From contig NC_064040.1 of assembly GCF_932526225.1 (NCBI RefSeq), positions 16,177,994 to 16,241,993 of the forward strand: 64,000 nt of DNA, in the 5' to 3' direction. This document shows, piece by piece, positions 21,437 to 31,739 of the stretch (the stretch's first letter is position 1; each line of letters starts with the position of its first letter). The notes beneath the pieces were generated by a model. It did no database searches. It was given only the letters and a program-made list of their open reading frames with translations, and had not been told where the DNA came from. The stretch is from Nematostella vectensis. Its lineage: Eukaryota > Cnidaria > Anthozoa > Actiniaria > Edwardsiidae. Position numbers and translations under genes: made by a program.

Positions 21437-22521
21437 ATGGTCGAACTGCTGCAGTCTGCACCTTGGAACGAGCTTATTGAAAGACTTGGAGAACCAGAGG
21501 CGAATTCTGAACTAGATCGACGCATGAAAGTTGTTTTAGATAGTATGCGCAGTTTAGTGTCACTATGCAGACGAGACGAGACCTTCATACCACGCCTGAA
21601 GTCACAACTCACCACCTGGTATCCCGCGCGTAACCAGTATCTGAGGACAGTCTTACACCCGGCTGCCCTTCAGGGGAATTTAAGACTAGTGAGATGTCTT
21701 GTTTTCAGAAGCTGAAATCAATGCCAAAGATGGCATAGGGCAAACCGCTCTTACTATATCCTTACACTACGACTATCAAAGCATAGCCGCATTTCTCATC
21801 GCCATTGGCGCAGAGCTACGTGAGGAATACTTCCTTTACTCCGTTGCTCCTCTACACATCACAGAGGTAAAGAACAATCGAAAAAGTAATGAAGCGCCCG
21901 ACCGTAAATCCTTCCTCGTTTGAACAAAAGTTTAAAGAAAACAACAAGGAGGAAGCGATATTTGATTACGAAGATGGCCTGTCGATTGCAATTATAAAGG
22001 CCTTTCAAGCTTCCAAGTTTTTCCCTGACAAAAAAGAACTGGAAAGGTTCTTATCAGCCGATTTAACGAGTGGCGCCAGAGTATTGAGGGGGGTACACAC
22101 GCCATAGAGACCATTTGGATGATGCTGCCCCCAATTTATGCACAGATGGGGAAAACTGATTATCGAGATGAAAGCCTTCCCCACCTTGTGAATTTATTTG
22201 CGAAATGGTCTCTGGCATATATAAGCATGTATGCCCGAAACAAAACACTCAACCTGTCAGGCAAACAAGGCACCCAGTTAGCCGGCGATGAATGGGTGGA
22301 ATGTCACCTTCGGCATTGATGTCCTGCAGTTGAGGCCACACCCCGCAAACCAGAACTATGAATATAGGATTTATCCTCATCATTTGCTTCATCTCAGAAA
22401 AATAAAACACAAGGGAAAACCACTAAAGCCCATCGATCCGACTAGCGTAACAGGTGATTTCGTAGGCTATGAAACCCTATGCAAATGGCTGCTCACTAGT
22501 GAATTAAATCTGATCGAGTAA
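21437..22521 (+). pseudogene. Ankyrin-linked cnidarian multi-copy protein, frameshifted
   Basis: Plus-strand ATG at 21437. The first block is a helical N-terminal region ending in HPAALQGNLRLVRCLV, which starts an ankyrin repeat. After a one-base shift near 21710 the next repeat reads DGIGQTALTISLHYDYQSIA. A third frame from 21889 has VNPSSFEQKFKENNKEEAIF and GLSIAIIKAFQASKFFPDKK, and a fourth from 22119 has PIYAQMGKTDYRDESLPHLV and LAGDEWVE. The order (ankyrin repeats, then this conserved block) matches a multi-copy anthozoan family that I know only as uncharacterised. The reading after 22290 is not recognised. Four frame changes mark it as a pseudogene. Confidence 0.5.
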
Positions 22522-23234
22522 CGGTGAATTGTAATGCATCCTATAACTTAACCTACAACTAAACAGCTCAATTCTATTTATTAAGTATCAGATTATACAG
22601 GAAAAATTAGGGAGAATGACGAGTTTTGAATATACAAAACTAAAACAACATTTTCACGCAAGTCGGATCTACAGTGAATTAAATAAAGCTAATGAAGACA
22701 TGGAGCCAGGATTTGCACAGTAGTAGATACCATAGTCAGGGGGTGTACAGCCATAGATATGCGGATAAAGTACAATATTTGACAATCTTTCAAATTACCC
22801 ATTTTTTGTTGGTCTGAGGGAGGGGGTGGCAACTTGCGTTCTGTACTTTTTTTTTCAATTAAGAGCCTTTAAAATTTTAGAGAGATTATAAAGACTTTGA
22901 AATTGAACCACCTGGTTCTACTAGGCAGTGCTATACTATAAATTGTTCTGTGAGTCATATCTACCAGACAAAAATTTCCCAGCTGCATGGTCATGGTGTA
23001 TAGGAAACAATCTTTGCCAAACAAATGCACGGCCGCATTGCTGGTAGTAATCATTGAGGCTTGTGAAGTTTGGCATGGACTACAAACCGGACATTTGCCT
23101 TATCAATACTCATGCCAAATGCAGCATTTGCAACAATCACATTGACATCACCACTTTTCCACTTGGAGAAACTTATAAGCTTGGTTTCCGCAGCCAACTG
23201 TCCATGGTATTTAACACATGTTACATTCCTTTTT
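22522..23234. other. Intergenic, nothing recognised
   Basis: AT-rich sequence with a T-run near 22850. No domain or repeat pair was found. Confidence 0.35.
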
Positions 23235-23907
23235 TGCTGTGTTTACACTTGAGCGTCAACCTATGTTCAGTTTGTGGTTAACTGAACCCCGGTTAGAAGA
23301 AATGCGTTTACACTTGAAAACTTAACCTCGGTTGATCATTCAGCTGGAACAGCGCCGGTGTTATCAATTTGAATTCTGAGGTCAAATTGCTACTGCGATT
23401 ATTGTGATTTTTCTGGCCGTTTTTGTTTTTCTGTGGTGGCTTCTACTTGAGATTCACTATAATTCAAGATGATCTTTTAGGCACCACCTTGCCTGATGTT
23501 TTCTCTTATGTTTGTCGTTTTCGTTGAGTTTTTTTGTGCTAGTACGTTAGGGATTCGCAGTCCCTTGACTTGAAAACAAGTTTGTTGTAAAGTATTGTGT
23601 AAAATTTCCAGCAAAATGCGCAAATCTAGAAAACATGTGGTAATATCATGACTATTGAGTAAACACTATTTGAGAAATCGGAAAGCGATAGCTGACAAGA
23701 ACTGACAACAGATTTGCCTGTAACCTCGGTTGAGTAAGCTCCACCATGCCTCCTGGAATGGTTGAGCTCAACCGAACCTAGGTTGCGGATCCTTTGTAAT
23801 TGCCGGCACATAAGTGGCTATTTCGAGCGTGTTCACACACACTTCAAATCTAACCTAGGTTGAGTAGTTACTCAACCTAGGTTGTACGCTTAAGTGTAAA
23901 CACAGCA
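23235..23907. mobile_element. 673-bp MITE with aacctaggtt motifs
   Basis: Left end tgctgtgtttacacttgagc and right end gcttaagtgtaaacacagca are inverted with one mismatch. Several palindromic caacctaggttg motifs occur near both ends. Non-coding. Confidence 0.8.
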
Positions 23908-24000
23908 TTAATCAGAGTTCAGAATGTACTTTTGACACGTCATAAGGCAGGACGCAATACACAATACCACAAGATGCTTGAGTAGTAAATATAGTATGTA

Positions 24001-24260
24001 TATCGGGTGGATCCCAGTCCCCCGACCGTGAGGTGATTGGTTGTTTGGTGATTGTTGTTGAAAATGGCGTGCTGTGATTGGTCGGAATATATCGGGCGTA
24101 ATTGACGTCACGGGTGGACCAAAATGGATTCCAGGCCCCCCCGACCGTGACGTCGTGTCGCGTTCTGATTGGTTGATGGAAATGGCGGGAAGTGACGTCA
24201 CGGTTAAACACTATTATGGGGTACCCTAAAAGGATATATATGATGAATATTTTGAAGCGA
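24001..24260 (+). promoter_or_regulatory. CRE/CCAAT-rich promoter block of a virus-like segment
   Basis: Within about 200 bp there are two TGACGTCA palindromes (near 24112 and 24195) plus a variant gtgacgtcg, and four gattgg CCAAT-box cores. They are followed by a TATA-like ggatatatatga near 24235 and then the GRF-finger ORF. Paired ccccgaccgtga motifs also recur. The density and order are those of a compact enhancer-promoter driving the ORFs to the right. Confidence 0.5.
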
Positions 24261-24434
24261 AGAACATTGCTGCTTTGTTTGTTGATGATGAAGTGTTTTG
24301 TGTAACGTAGAGGTGAAAAAAGTGGGGTCTGCCTTAAAGTGCGGTACTCCTGTGGATTTTTCAGGAGGCCAGATATGGTGTGGCTTTTAGGGTGAGGGTG
24401 AGGCCATCGAGGAGTTGACGTCACCGATTTTCCT

Positions 24435-24803
24435 GTGGGTGAACATAACCTCATTTGTTTTGTTGGAGTGAGCCGCGGTCAGTTTTCAAGCGATTGTGTG
24501 TATTTTGCATGTGACGTGAAACCTCCAAACAAGAAATGCGACCGTTTTGTGTGGGCGGAGCCCCCGAAGGAAGCAAAGAAGACGAAGGCGCTGCCACTAT
24601 GGACACCACCCTCCAAGAAGAAGAAGGACAAAGGCAAGAAGCTCCCTACAACCTGCGTAAACGTAAGCGTCCCAGTTCTCCCGCGCAAAGAAGGAGACGT
24701 GAAGGAGGAGGAGGATGTGGAGGAGGAGGAGAACGAGGAAGCGACGGAGGAGATACCGGAAGTAGTGGAAGTGATACCGAAGGTAAAGAAGCCGAGAAAG
24801 TAG
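24435..24803 (+). CDS. GRF-type zinc-finger ORF, 122 aa, acidic/basic tail
   Basis: Reads RGQFSSDCVYFACDVK and then KKCDRFVWAEPP, the second half of a GRF zinc finger (family pattern F-x-C ... C-x-F-x-W), a single-strand nucleic-acid binding module seen in topoisomerase 3, NEIL3, APE2 and many large DNA virus proteins. A possible first half (LKCGTPVDFSGG) lies upstream near 24335 and is separated by a stop, so the finger may be split by decay or an intron. The tail is Lys-rich and then Glu-rich. A second frame, 24536-24847, is also open and ends in a similar acidic run, so which frame is real in the tail is uncertain. The neighbours are small ORFs and a DNA polymerase of Polinton/adintovirus type. 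Confidence 0.45.
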   Translation: MGEHNLICFVGVSRGQFSSDCVYFACDVKPPNKKCDRFVWAEPPKEAKKTKALPLWTPPSKKKKDKGKKLPTTCVNVSVPVLPRKEGDVKEEEDVEEEENEEATEEIPEVVEVIPKVKKPRK

Positions 24804-24862
24804 TTGTTGTCCAGAGTGACACTAGCGATGACGATGAGAAGGAGTAGGAGGAGGAGGAGTCC

Positions 24863-25075
24863 ATGGAATCTTATAATGAGCTTGACGAACCTCAGGCTAC
24901 TTACGATGTGGTTGATACTTATAACGTAATGCATGTCGTGAGTCATTATGTGGAGGCGTTGATCCTTGAACTGATGGCAGAGTGGGGCCCCTTGGTGCAC
25001 CGCGACCATGAGCTGTGGAAGAAGGCCTTTTATAAGGCAAGAGCTACCCTGAATGGTTGTATTGAATTGATATGA
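24863..25075 (+). CDS. Small ORF of the virus-like segment, 70 aa
   Basis: The ATG follows the acidic ORF by about 15 bp in a compact arrangement. The product is acidic and helical, with a DVVDTYNVMHVVSHYVEALI segment. No family was recognised. It is included because of its tight spacing and shared strand with its neighbours. Confidence 0.35.
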   Translation: MESYNELDEPQATYDVVDTYNVMHVVSHYVEALILELMAEWGPLVHRDHELWKKAFYKARATLNGCIELI

Positions 25076-25081
25076 GAGGGG

Positions 25082-25399
25082 ATGCAAAACCTGAGTGATA
25101 GACTTGGGCTTGCTATGCAAGGTCATTGGAAATCTTATATTCAAAATTTGTTGGACTGTCTGTCTCCCGTGGATATTTTAAAGATGCTCCAGAAGAAGGA
25201 GTTGCCTGGATTGTTGCAGGGAATGGAGGAACAGGTTTGGGGTGTGACCAGAGACCTTGCGCGTCAAATTGTGGGGGAACCCCCCTCACCCCTCTTTCTC
25301 AGAAAAAAGAAACATTTGCTCCGGTCTAAACGTTTTATTATTAACCATGTTCTTTTAAAAAATGTCGATTTTATCTTCTTCTTCTTTCCCCAGATCTGA
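25082..25399 (+). CDS. Small ORF of the virus-like segment, 105 aa
   Basis: Starts 7 bp after the stop of the previous ORF. Contains SDRLGLAMQGHWKSYIQNLL and LQKKELPGLLQGMEEQVWGV, then a basic, phenylalanine-rich end that overlaps the tail of the oppositely directed RING ORF. The last part (after about 25300) may be 3' untranslated. Function unknown. Confidence 0.35.
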   Translation: MQNLSDRLGLAMQGHWKSYIQNLLDCLSPVDILKMLQKKELPGLLQGMEEQVWGVTRDLARQIVGEPPSPLFLRKKKHLLRSKRFIINHVLLKNVDFIFFFFPQI

Positions 25400-25706
25400 A
25401 GTTAATTGTCCCTGTATCTGGGTTTGGTTCCGACGCTACCATCCAATCCTCTAGGCCCCATCCATCTCTGTAGCTTACCACATGGTCTGTATTGTTATTA
25501 TTTTCATCGTCACTAATAACGATCACAGGGATGGGTACCCTAGTTTTTTTTGCTCTTCTACAGTGCGGGCATGAGGGTTGTATTCCTCTGTATTGTTGCG
25601 CCTTGTGCCATTCCCTTAGGCAATGATCGTGGGTTGCCTGTTTGCAGCAGGGATCTGTTTCAATGACATCATCTCCATCTTTACAGATTAGGCATTCCAT
25701 TTCCAT
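25371..25706 (-). CDS. RING-type zinc-finger protein, 111 aa
   Basis: Minus-strand ATG at 25706. CLICKDGDDVIETDPCC supplies the first two zinc-ligand pairs, followed by Cys-Cys-Lys-x3-His-x2-Cys-Leu and then CPHC, giving a C-x2-C ... C ... H-x2-C ... C-x2-C arrangement of RING/RING-CH type. It probably binds an E2 and acts as a ubiquitin ligase, by family knowledge; the target is unknown. The rest is acidic (VIVISDDENNNN, a possible SUMO-interacting hydrophobic-acidic motif) and ends in a basic tail. It is convergent with the small ORFs to the left and divergent from the DNA polymerase to the right. The intact frame contrasts with the broken polymerase. Confidence 0.7.
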   Translation of the reverse strand: MEMECLICKDGDDVIETDPCCKQATHDHCLREWHKAQQYRGIQPSCPHCRRAKKTRVPIPVIVISDDENNNNTDHVVSYRDGWGLEDWMVASEPNPDTGTINFRSGERRRR

Positions 25707-25779
25707 TGTTTTTATTGTTGCTGTTATTATTATTATTTTGGATTTTTTATTGCTTTGTTGTTTTTTGAGTCTTGGTCTG

Positions 25780-25920
25780 ACTTTTAAGTGGCTCGGCTCG
25801 TCGTCGTCATTTATAGACCTTCAAGTAGGTCACGTGTATCGATGAGGTCATCGGGAACGGTTCTGATTGGTTAAGGATTGTATTGACCAATCAGAGGCTT
25901 GGAAAAACGTCATACTGAAG
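25780..25920. promoter_or_regulatory. Divergent promoter between RING ORF and DNA polymerase
   Basis: Contains tctgattggtt and accaatcagag, inverted CCAAT boxes about 25 bp apart, plus a cacgtg E-box and gatgaggtcat near the RING side. It lies exactly between two divergent ORFs. Confidence 0.4.
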
Positions 25921-25929
25921 ATGTCAATT

Positions 25930-27858
25930 TCTTTACCCTCCCCTCCCCCTCTCTTTATGCTTTTTGTTACTACGTTGGACCCATGCCCGACTTGAGCTGT
26001 TACGACCTTCAAGGCACCAAGCCGAAGTGGCTCTTGGAGCCGTGTTTAACTTACATAAGGATCTCGCTTCCTACTGTCATCAGGACGTTGAGGTGCTCAA
26101 GAGAGCGGTACTCGCTTTTGATGAGCTCATCATGGCCGCTGCAGGTCTTCACCCGTTTCAGGTGGCCATCATCATTGCCCCGTTGTCCAGTCGTATACTG
26201 CGCACCAAGTTTCTGGAGAAGACTATAGGACTGATACCCACGCGTGGGTACCGTGGCCACGACGTGCAATCTCTGAAAGCGCTGCAGTGGTTGAAGTACA
26301 TTGAACATCGCGAGGGAGAAGGAGTGTTTATTCAGCATGCCGGGAACCGTGGCGAAGTGCGTTTGGCAGGTCGGATCAAGATGGATGGGTACGCCGAGTC
26401 TAACAACACGGTGTATCAGTACCATGGATGTTTCTACCACGGATGCACCACGTGCCTCATACCGTCAACCCTTTGACAAACACCACGATGCAAGAGCTTC
26501 GCGAGCATACGCGTGCGGTGGAGTTGCGTCTTAAAGCCCAGGGCTACAACTGCGAAGAGGTATGGAAGTGCCAGTTTGACGCACAACTCAACACGCACCC
26601 CGAACTGCGAGCTCTCGTGGTGGATGTCGAGCACGGAAAACCTCTTGAAGCTCGTGATGCTTTTTTCGGTGGAAGGACCAACGCAGGGTAAGCAGGGGAG
26701 CAGGGGAAAGAATTTCACTATTATGACTTTACGTCGTTGTACCCGTGGGTCAATGCTATGTGCGAGTACCCCATGGGGCACCCCGATGCGATCATTACCG
26801 AGAACTTCGAGGAAGATCTTCTTCGGTGTGCTCAAGAGGAGGTGCAAGGCTCGTGTACGCATTCGGACGAGTTGCGGGCGTTCACGGGAACGTGGGCCCA
26901 CCTAGAGATTTACAAAGCTCTAGAGAAAGGCTATCGCGTGATTCGTGTGTACGAGGTGTGGCTTTGGGAGCGGTGGGCACGTCTGTTTGAAGAGTACATC
27001 AAAACATTTTTTAAGTACAAACAAGAAGCGTCGGGCTGGTCCGGCTGGTGCACCACCGACGTCGGCAAGATTCAGTACATCGATGATTATGAACGCCACC
27101 AAGGCGTTCGTTTGGATCCTAGCAAGTTCGAGAAGAACCCGGGCCTTCGTTCCGTGGCAAAGATGGGTCTGAATTGTATGTGGGGAAAGTTTGGAGAGCA
27201 ACCCACCCCCCAACGTACCGAGTACGTGGACGACCCTAAAGCCTACTTAGCTCTGCTTAACAACGACAGTATTGGGGTGAATGATGTGCTCATCGTGAAT
27301 ACGACCTCTTTCAAGTTCACTACAAGCTTGGGGAAAAGTTTCAAGAATTGAAACCTCACACGAACGAGGTGATTGCTGCCTTCACCACGGCGTACGCGCG
27401 CCTAAAGTTGTACGATGTGCTGGACGGTCTAGGGGAACGCTGTCTGTATCATGACACGGATAGCGTCATTTTCTTACACCGCCCTGGAGAGTGGAAACCA
27501 CCCCTCGGAGACTATCTAGGAGACCTGACGAGCGAGTTGGAGCCAGGAGACTTTATCGATCGTTATTCGTCCACGGGACCCAAGAGTTACGGGTACACCA
27601 CGCAACAGGATCATTCTACGTGTAAAGTAAATGGACTTCATATCAACCTTCGTTCGGCAGCTATCGTGAACCTGTCCAGCATGTTGGAACTCTTGCGTGT
27701 TGAAGGTACAGCAGTGAAAGAGCGTCACGTTACTCTCCCTTACACCATTCAGCGCAATGTGCACGGTGCCTGCGCACAAGACATTTCGTGTCGTGTACAA
27801 CAAACGCGTGCGACGGGGCATGCGCACTTACCCTTTATGGCTATTTTAATTTGTAATT
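25930..27858 (+). pseudogene. Protein-primed family B DNA polymerase (Polinton/adintovirus type), broken
   Basis: Order of motifs on the plus strand: exonuclease-III-like YCHQDVEVL near 26058; the region IGLIPTRGY and VYQYHGCFYHGC near 26235-26450; Pol motif A YDFTSLYPWV at 26722; Pol motif B region KMGLNCMWGKFGE near 27160-27200; and Pol motif C YHDTDSVIF near 27450. The set and spacing match the DNA polymerases of Polintons/Mavericks and adintoviruses. The N-terminal exonuclease motifs I and II are absent, so the gene is truncated at the 5' side. Breaks seen: a frame change near 26450, an in-frame TAA at 26689, a frame change near 27345, and one near 27780 before the end. It cannot be translated as one chain. 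Confidence 0.8.
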
Positions 27859-27904
27859 AAAGAGAGAGATGTTTTTATAAAGATAAATAAATAAAAAACA
27901 TTTT

Positions 27905-28260
27905 CTCTGTTAGTGGGTTGTTTTTCGTATATAAATAAGGTGAGGGTGGTAGGGAAAGGAATCACTTGTAGCATGGATTGCTTTGGTGCGGATCCTCATC
28001 AACCGCGTTTCGATTGTCGTACGGTGTGGGAACGTTGACGGTGTCTATTTGCGTGTCGTGGGGGCCGAATCGAAATTCATTCATCGCAACTCGATGGCAC
28101 CCCAGCCCCCCACCCCCTCCCACACCCGCAACCCGTGCGCGGAAAAAAAAGAGTATGAAGAAGACGACGATGACGATCGATCGTCTTCTTCGCTCAATTT
28201 ATTACGATCCTAACCATCCAGCAGGCTGGGGGAGTGGACAAATTAGTCCGAGCGGTACTT
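27905..28260 (+). pseudogene. Integrase (rve) N-terminal scrap behind a TATA motif
   Basis: A TATA-like cgtatataaataagg (about 27928) precedes a short reading that ends in LLRSIYYDPNHPAGWGSG near 28195-28245. The Y-Y-D-P-x-x-P-A-G-(F/W)-G phrase resembles, from memory, the start of Polinton-type retroviral-like integrases. The catalytic core (DDE) is missing. The sequence after about 28255 belongs to an unrelated minus-strand fragment. The position next to the polymerase fits a Polinton-like gene set. Confidence 0.35.
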
Positions 28261-28287
28261 TATATTCCCAAAGCCGTCGTAGCTGTA

Positions 28288-28660
28288 CTAAAGCAACGCT
28301 CTCACTATCTTCTCAACAAACCCCCCGGAATAGTCCAAATAATAAGGTTCCAGACACATTCTCCATTGGTATACAGCATCTGGGTCTTGGTTTTTCAGTG
28401 ACTCCATGTAATCTCTCCAGGACGAGTGCGGAATAAGATAAAATTGAGAAAGGACTTCACTTGTACTCTCCCAAACTGATTGGAATCATCGCCTTCCTTT
28501 GCGTGATCGTAAAAAAGTCCCAAGCTTCGCCATCACTCATCATAAGGCACTCGTGTTTTTGTTGGCTTGGATGATCAACTTCACACCCGAGGCAGTTTTG
28601 ACGCTTGAGAAATTTGTGCGTACTCAAATTTGAACACTTGGGAAATAGCAACCAAAACCC
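28288..28660 (-). pseudogene. Fragment with a CxGC...HPSQxxHxCL motif
   Basis: Minus-strand reading NCLGCEVDHPSQQKHECLMM then GEAWDFF, a likely zinc-binding C-x2-C ... H ... H-x-C arrangement that I recall from uncharacterised multi-copy cnidarian and fish proteins. After a frame change near 28455 the reading continues (SSWRDYMESLKNQDPDAVYQ, SGGFVEKIVRALL) to a stop at 28288-28290. No function is known to me. Confidence 0.35.
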
Positions 28661-28699
28661 TAGACTTTTGTACTTTCTCCGTCTCGGCTATAAATGTCA

Positions 28700-29480
28700 C
28701 GCTTTTAGCACCAATCATTTTGATAAAGAAAAAAGATCTTTAAAGCTTTTTGCTTGGGTAGAGAAACACACTTGAGCCATGAGCGCTCAAGTCCAAGGCT
28801 CGAAAAAACGAGTCGATTTTAAAAATGACCATCGAAAATTCCTTTTTACGCCGATTTTACCGAACGACACATGAAAAAAATTATTTTTTTTTAAATGTTA
28901 TTTCATTTAGATTAGTTGTCTTTACGGTGAATCGTCTTCGAACTCTCTGTGTTATGACAATTTCCCGCCATAATGATTTTACAACGCGCGCGACAATTTC
29001 AAGTTTGCTGAAATTTTAATTAGAAGTTCTGCATTTGTGAATGATTAAAAGCATTGTGTGGAAATACGAACTGGATTTCACTGAATGGTCATTGCGAAAA
29101 AATCTTCACGAACACTAGCGAAACTCTCAGAAGCAACTGTTTAAGAGGAAAGGAAAACATAGTTGGAAATTATATTCAGGAAAAAAATATATAAGGTAAG
29201 TAAGCTTAAGTATGTAATAAAACTCACTGTCTGAATATAAATACTGAAACTCATCCTCGCAGAAAATTGGCAAGAAATTGCTATAACAGTGTAAAAAACA
29301 ACCTTTTTGTTGTTGATTTTCTCGAGTGAGTCGTCGGTCCGGATTTTTTTTTTTGGAATGACCGCGGTCATTACAGGAGGATCCAGCCAATCAGCGTGCG
29401 CTTTTCCACCGGAAGTGGTTGTTGCCATATAATAAATACTCTTATGATTAATCTTCATTGTTGATGTTAAAATACAATAG
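28700..29480. other. Intergenic, nothing recognised
   Basis: AT-rich. Only short ORFs of biased composition. Confidence 0.3.
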
Positions 29481-29482
29481 AC

Positions 29483-29720
29483 AATTGCCCCTATCCCTCC
29501 TTGCACCTCCTGATTCTATTGTACCCACTCCTCCTTGCACCTCCTGTTCCATTGTTTTCACTCCTCCTTGCACCTCCTGTTCTATTGTTTCTACTCCTCC
29601 TTGCACATCCTGTTCCATTGTTTTCACTCCTCCTTTCACATCCTGTTCTATTGTTTTCACACCTCATTGCACCTCCTGTTCTATTGTTTTCACTCCTAAT
29701 TTTTCTATTGTCTCGACTCC
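29483..29720. repeat. 33-bp minisatellite, about seven units
   Basis: Units of 33 bp (actcctccttgcacctcctg plus ttctattgttttc) with point changes. Since 33 is a multiple of three, both strands show artificial repeat ORFs. Confidence 0.9.
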
Positions 29721-29759
29721 TCCCAACTTTGCAGGTCGAAAACACCCTATATTACTACT

Positions 29760-31530
29760 CAAAATTTATAAATAATTTTTTAAACGAGATATTTGAAAGC
29801 ATACGTTTGAAGCATTCCTAGCAAGAGTATTCTTTCTCGTCATCATTTTTACATGTGTCATTGCCCTCAGCAACAGGGCTCAAATTGCCTAAAACAACGA
29901 TTGCAGTAAAATATGAGAAGGTGCATGAACATTTTTTGTGCTCTGTTTCTTACATTCAGAGAAAACAACAGAGAAAAGTGAAATATATTGACTAAGCTAG
30001 GACGGCCAGTAAGTACTTTGAAACACCTGAGGTTAAACTTTGCATAGGTTCAGAAATGAGATTATAAGTGAAGAAGAACCGTGCCAGCTGATGTTTCTCA
30101 GGTCCGATACCTTTATCCTAGCGAAATACAGAGAAAAGAAGCACTTCTGGTAGCTGAGAAACTCAAGCCTATTTTACACTACACTACAGTCAACACAAAG
30201 CGTTCTTGATACCCGGGTATGGAAATTACATTTAAAGGTTGGAAAGAAAGTTATTTTCTACGGGGACTAGAACAGACAAAGACATGTAATCCCCGACCCG
30301 CTATCCGCGGAAGTTAGAGGGTGAGGGAAACAAATGATTTATAGGACAGAGTTGTTTGGCTCGGCTGAGTTTTCTAAAAGGAACCCCCATAAAAGCCAGG
30401 AGAGTCTGTGAGAAATTACTCAATAAGAAGGTAAATACATCAGCAGCAAAGGGCAGCACTGACCTACCTACCAATCTAAATGGAAAGTTGGCATTATCCT
30501 ATGGCCCAAAAAAGAATGTTTAACAGCTAGCTTACACTATTTTCTCGTATAAGCACCTTACCTCTTAATTCGCCTCTTATTCGAGGGAGGCGCTTATTTA
30601 ATAGACAATTACTTTGACTTTAAAAAAAACTTCAAAAGCCTTTTCATGCAGTTAAACCACATGTACGAGAATGAAGCCCTTATAGACCAAAAAAAACAAA
30701 GCTTCAGATGTTGCAGCCCATGGCAAACCAATCCTGAAGCAGGTTCAAATATAGCCTCTGTGTTGGCTCGCCCAAGAAGACGTAATGAGACTTCTTGATA
30801 AGGTAAGTTGCACTGGCAATATGGTACTTATCAGCCAGTACCTTGAAAGCTGTATGTTCCTTACATGTTTTTTGAGTTTGAAAAATGTGTTTTTTAATGG
30901 GAATACGTTTTTGGCAGTAACATTAGAGGAGAAATCACATAAATTTTGAGTTATGCACAGTATACATATAAAACATTTCTTAAAATGAAACCTGGATTTT
31001 TACAAATGCCTCAGGAAAAAGAAAATGTATCGTAAAATAGATTTTACGGTGTACATAAAGGAAACTCGATTAAAAGAATAGTTGTAGCGAGGTCGGGTTA
31101 ATTATCAACTTTTACAAAATAATAATATTGTAACAGTACCCTGTATGTAATTATGGACTTCATTTTTATTTTATAACATTATAAATAATTATTCGAAACT
31201 GTCCACTACACTTCATTAAATTTCGACAGAGAATCACACCTTAAAAACAAAATGTTTTTAAGCATCCTCAATTCTTCTTAGTGAGTTCTCTTGTGGCTTA
31301 CTCTTTCTAAGACTTGTCAAGATTGACAAGCTAACAGAACTTCTAGAAGGCAAGGTCATGGAAGATTGAAGAGTGTAATGATCTGTCAAGTCAACAAATC
31401 GATTAACTGTTCTTTACGGGTGTGGTGTCTTGAGTTTTCTCTCTTTGTTTCGGTTTGTTGGTAGAAATAATATGTAATAAATCTGTATCGAGGTTAAGAT
31501 TATGCGTGGGAGAACAGATTTGAATTATAC
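29760..31530. other. Intergenic, nothing recognised
   Basis: No domain, RNA or clear inverted-repeat element was found in this AT-rich 1.8 kb. Confidence 0.3.
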
Positions 31531-31531
31531 T

Positions 31532-31733
31532 TACACCTATTTCAATAAAGGTTGTCAGTGCAAATGGCGATTGCCAAATGGCAGTTGTACGACCATGCGT
31601 TTCGAAGAATATGGATAAATCGAAACAATTATCCATTAAGGTTACCGATGCTTTGCGAATAATAAGTACCCATAAGCCATTTACCATTTGCCATTCGCCG
31701 TTTTTACTGACAACCTTCTGTGAAATAGGTGTA
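31532..31733. mobile_element. Palindromic MITE, 202 bp (family with 52024-52275)
   Basis: Ends tacacctatttcaataaagg and its inverse (ccttctgtgaaataggtgta), continued by gttgtcagt/actgacaac and gccaaatgg-type motifs. The inversion covers about 50-60 bp per side. Left flanking ta and right ggtgta are consistent with TA-type insertion. Confidence 0.75.
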
Positions 31734-31739
31734 TGGGAA

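Noticed and set aside
29448..29821. Repeat ORFs over the 33-bp array
   Set aside because: Composition and period are explained by the DNA repeat.
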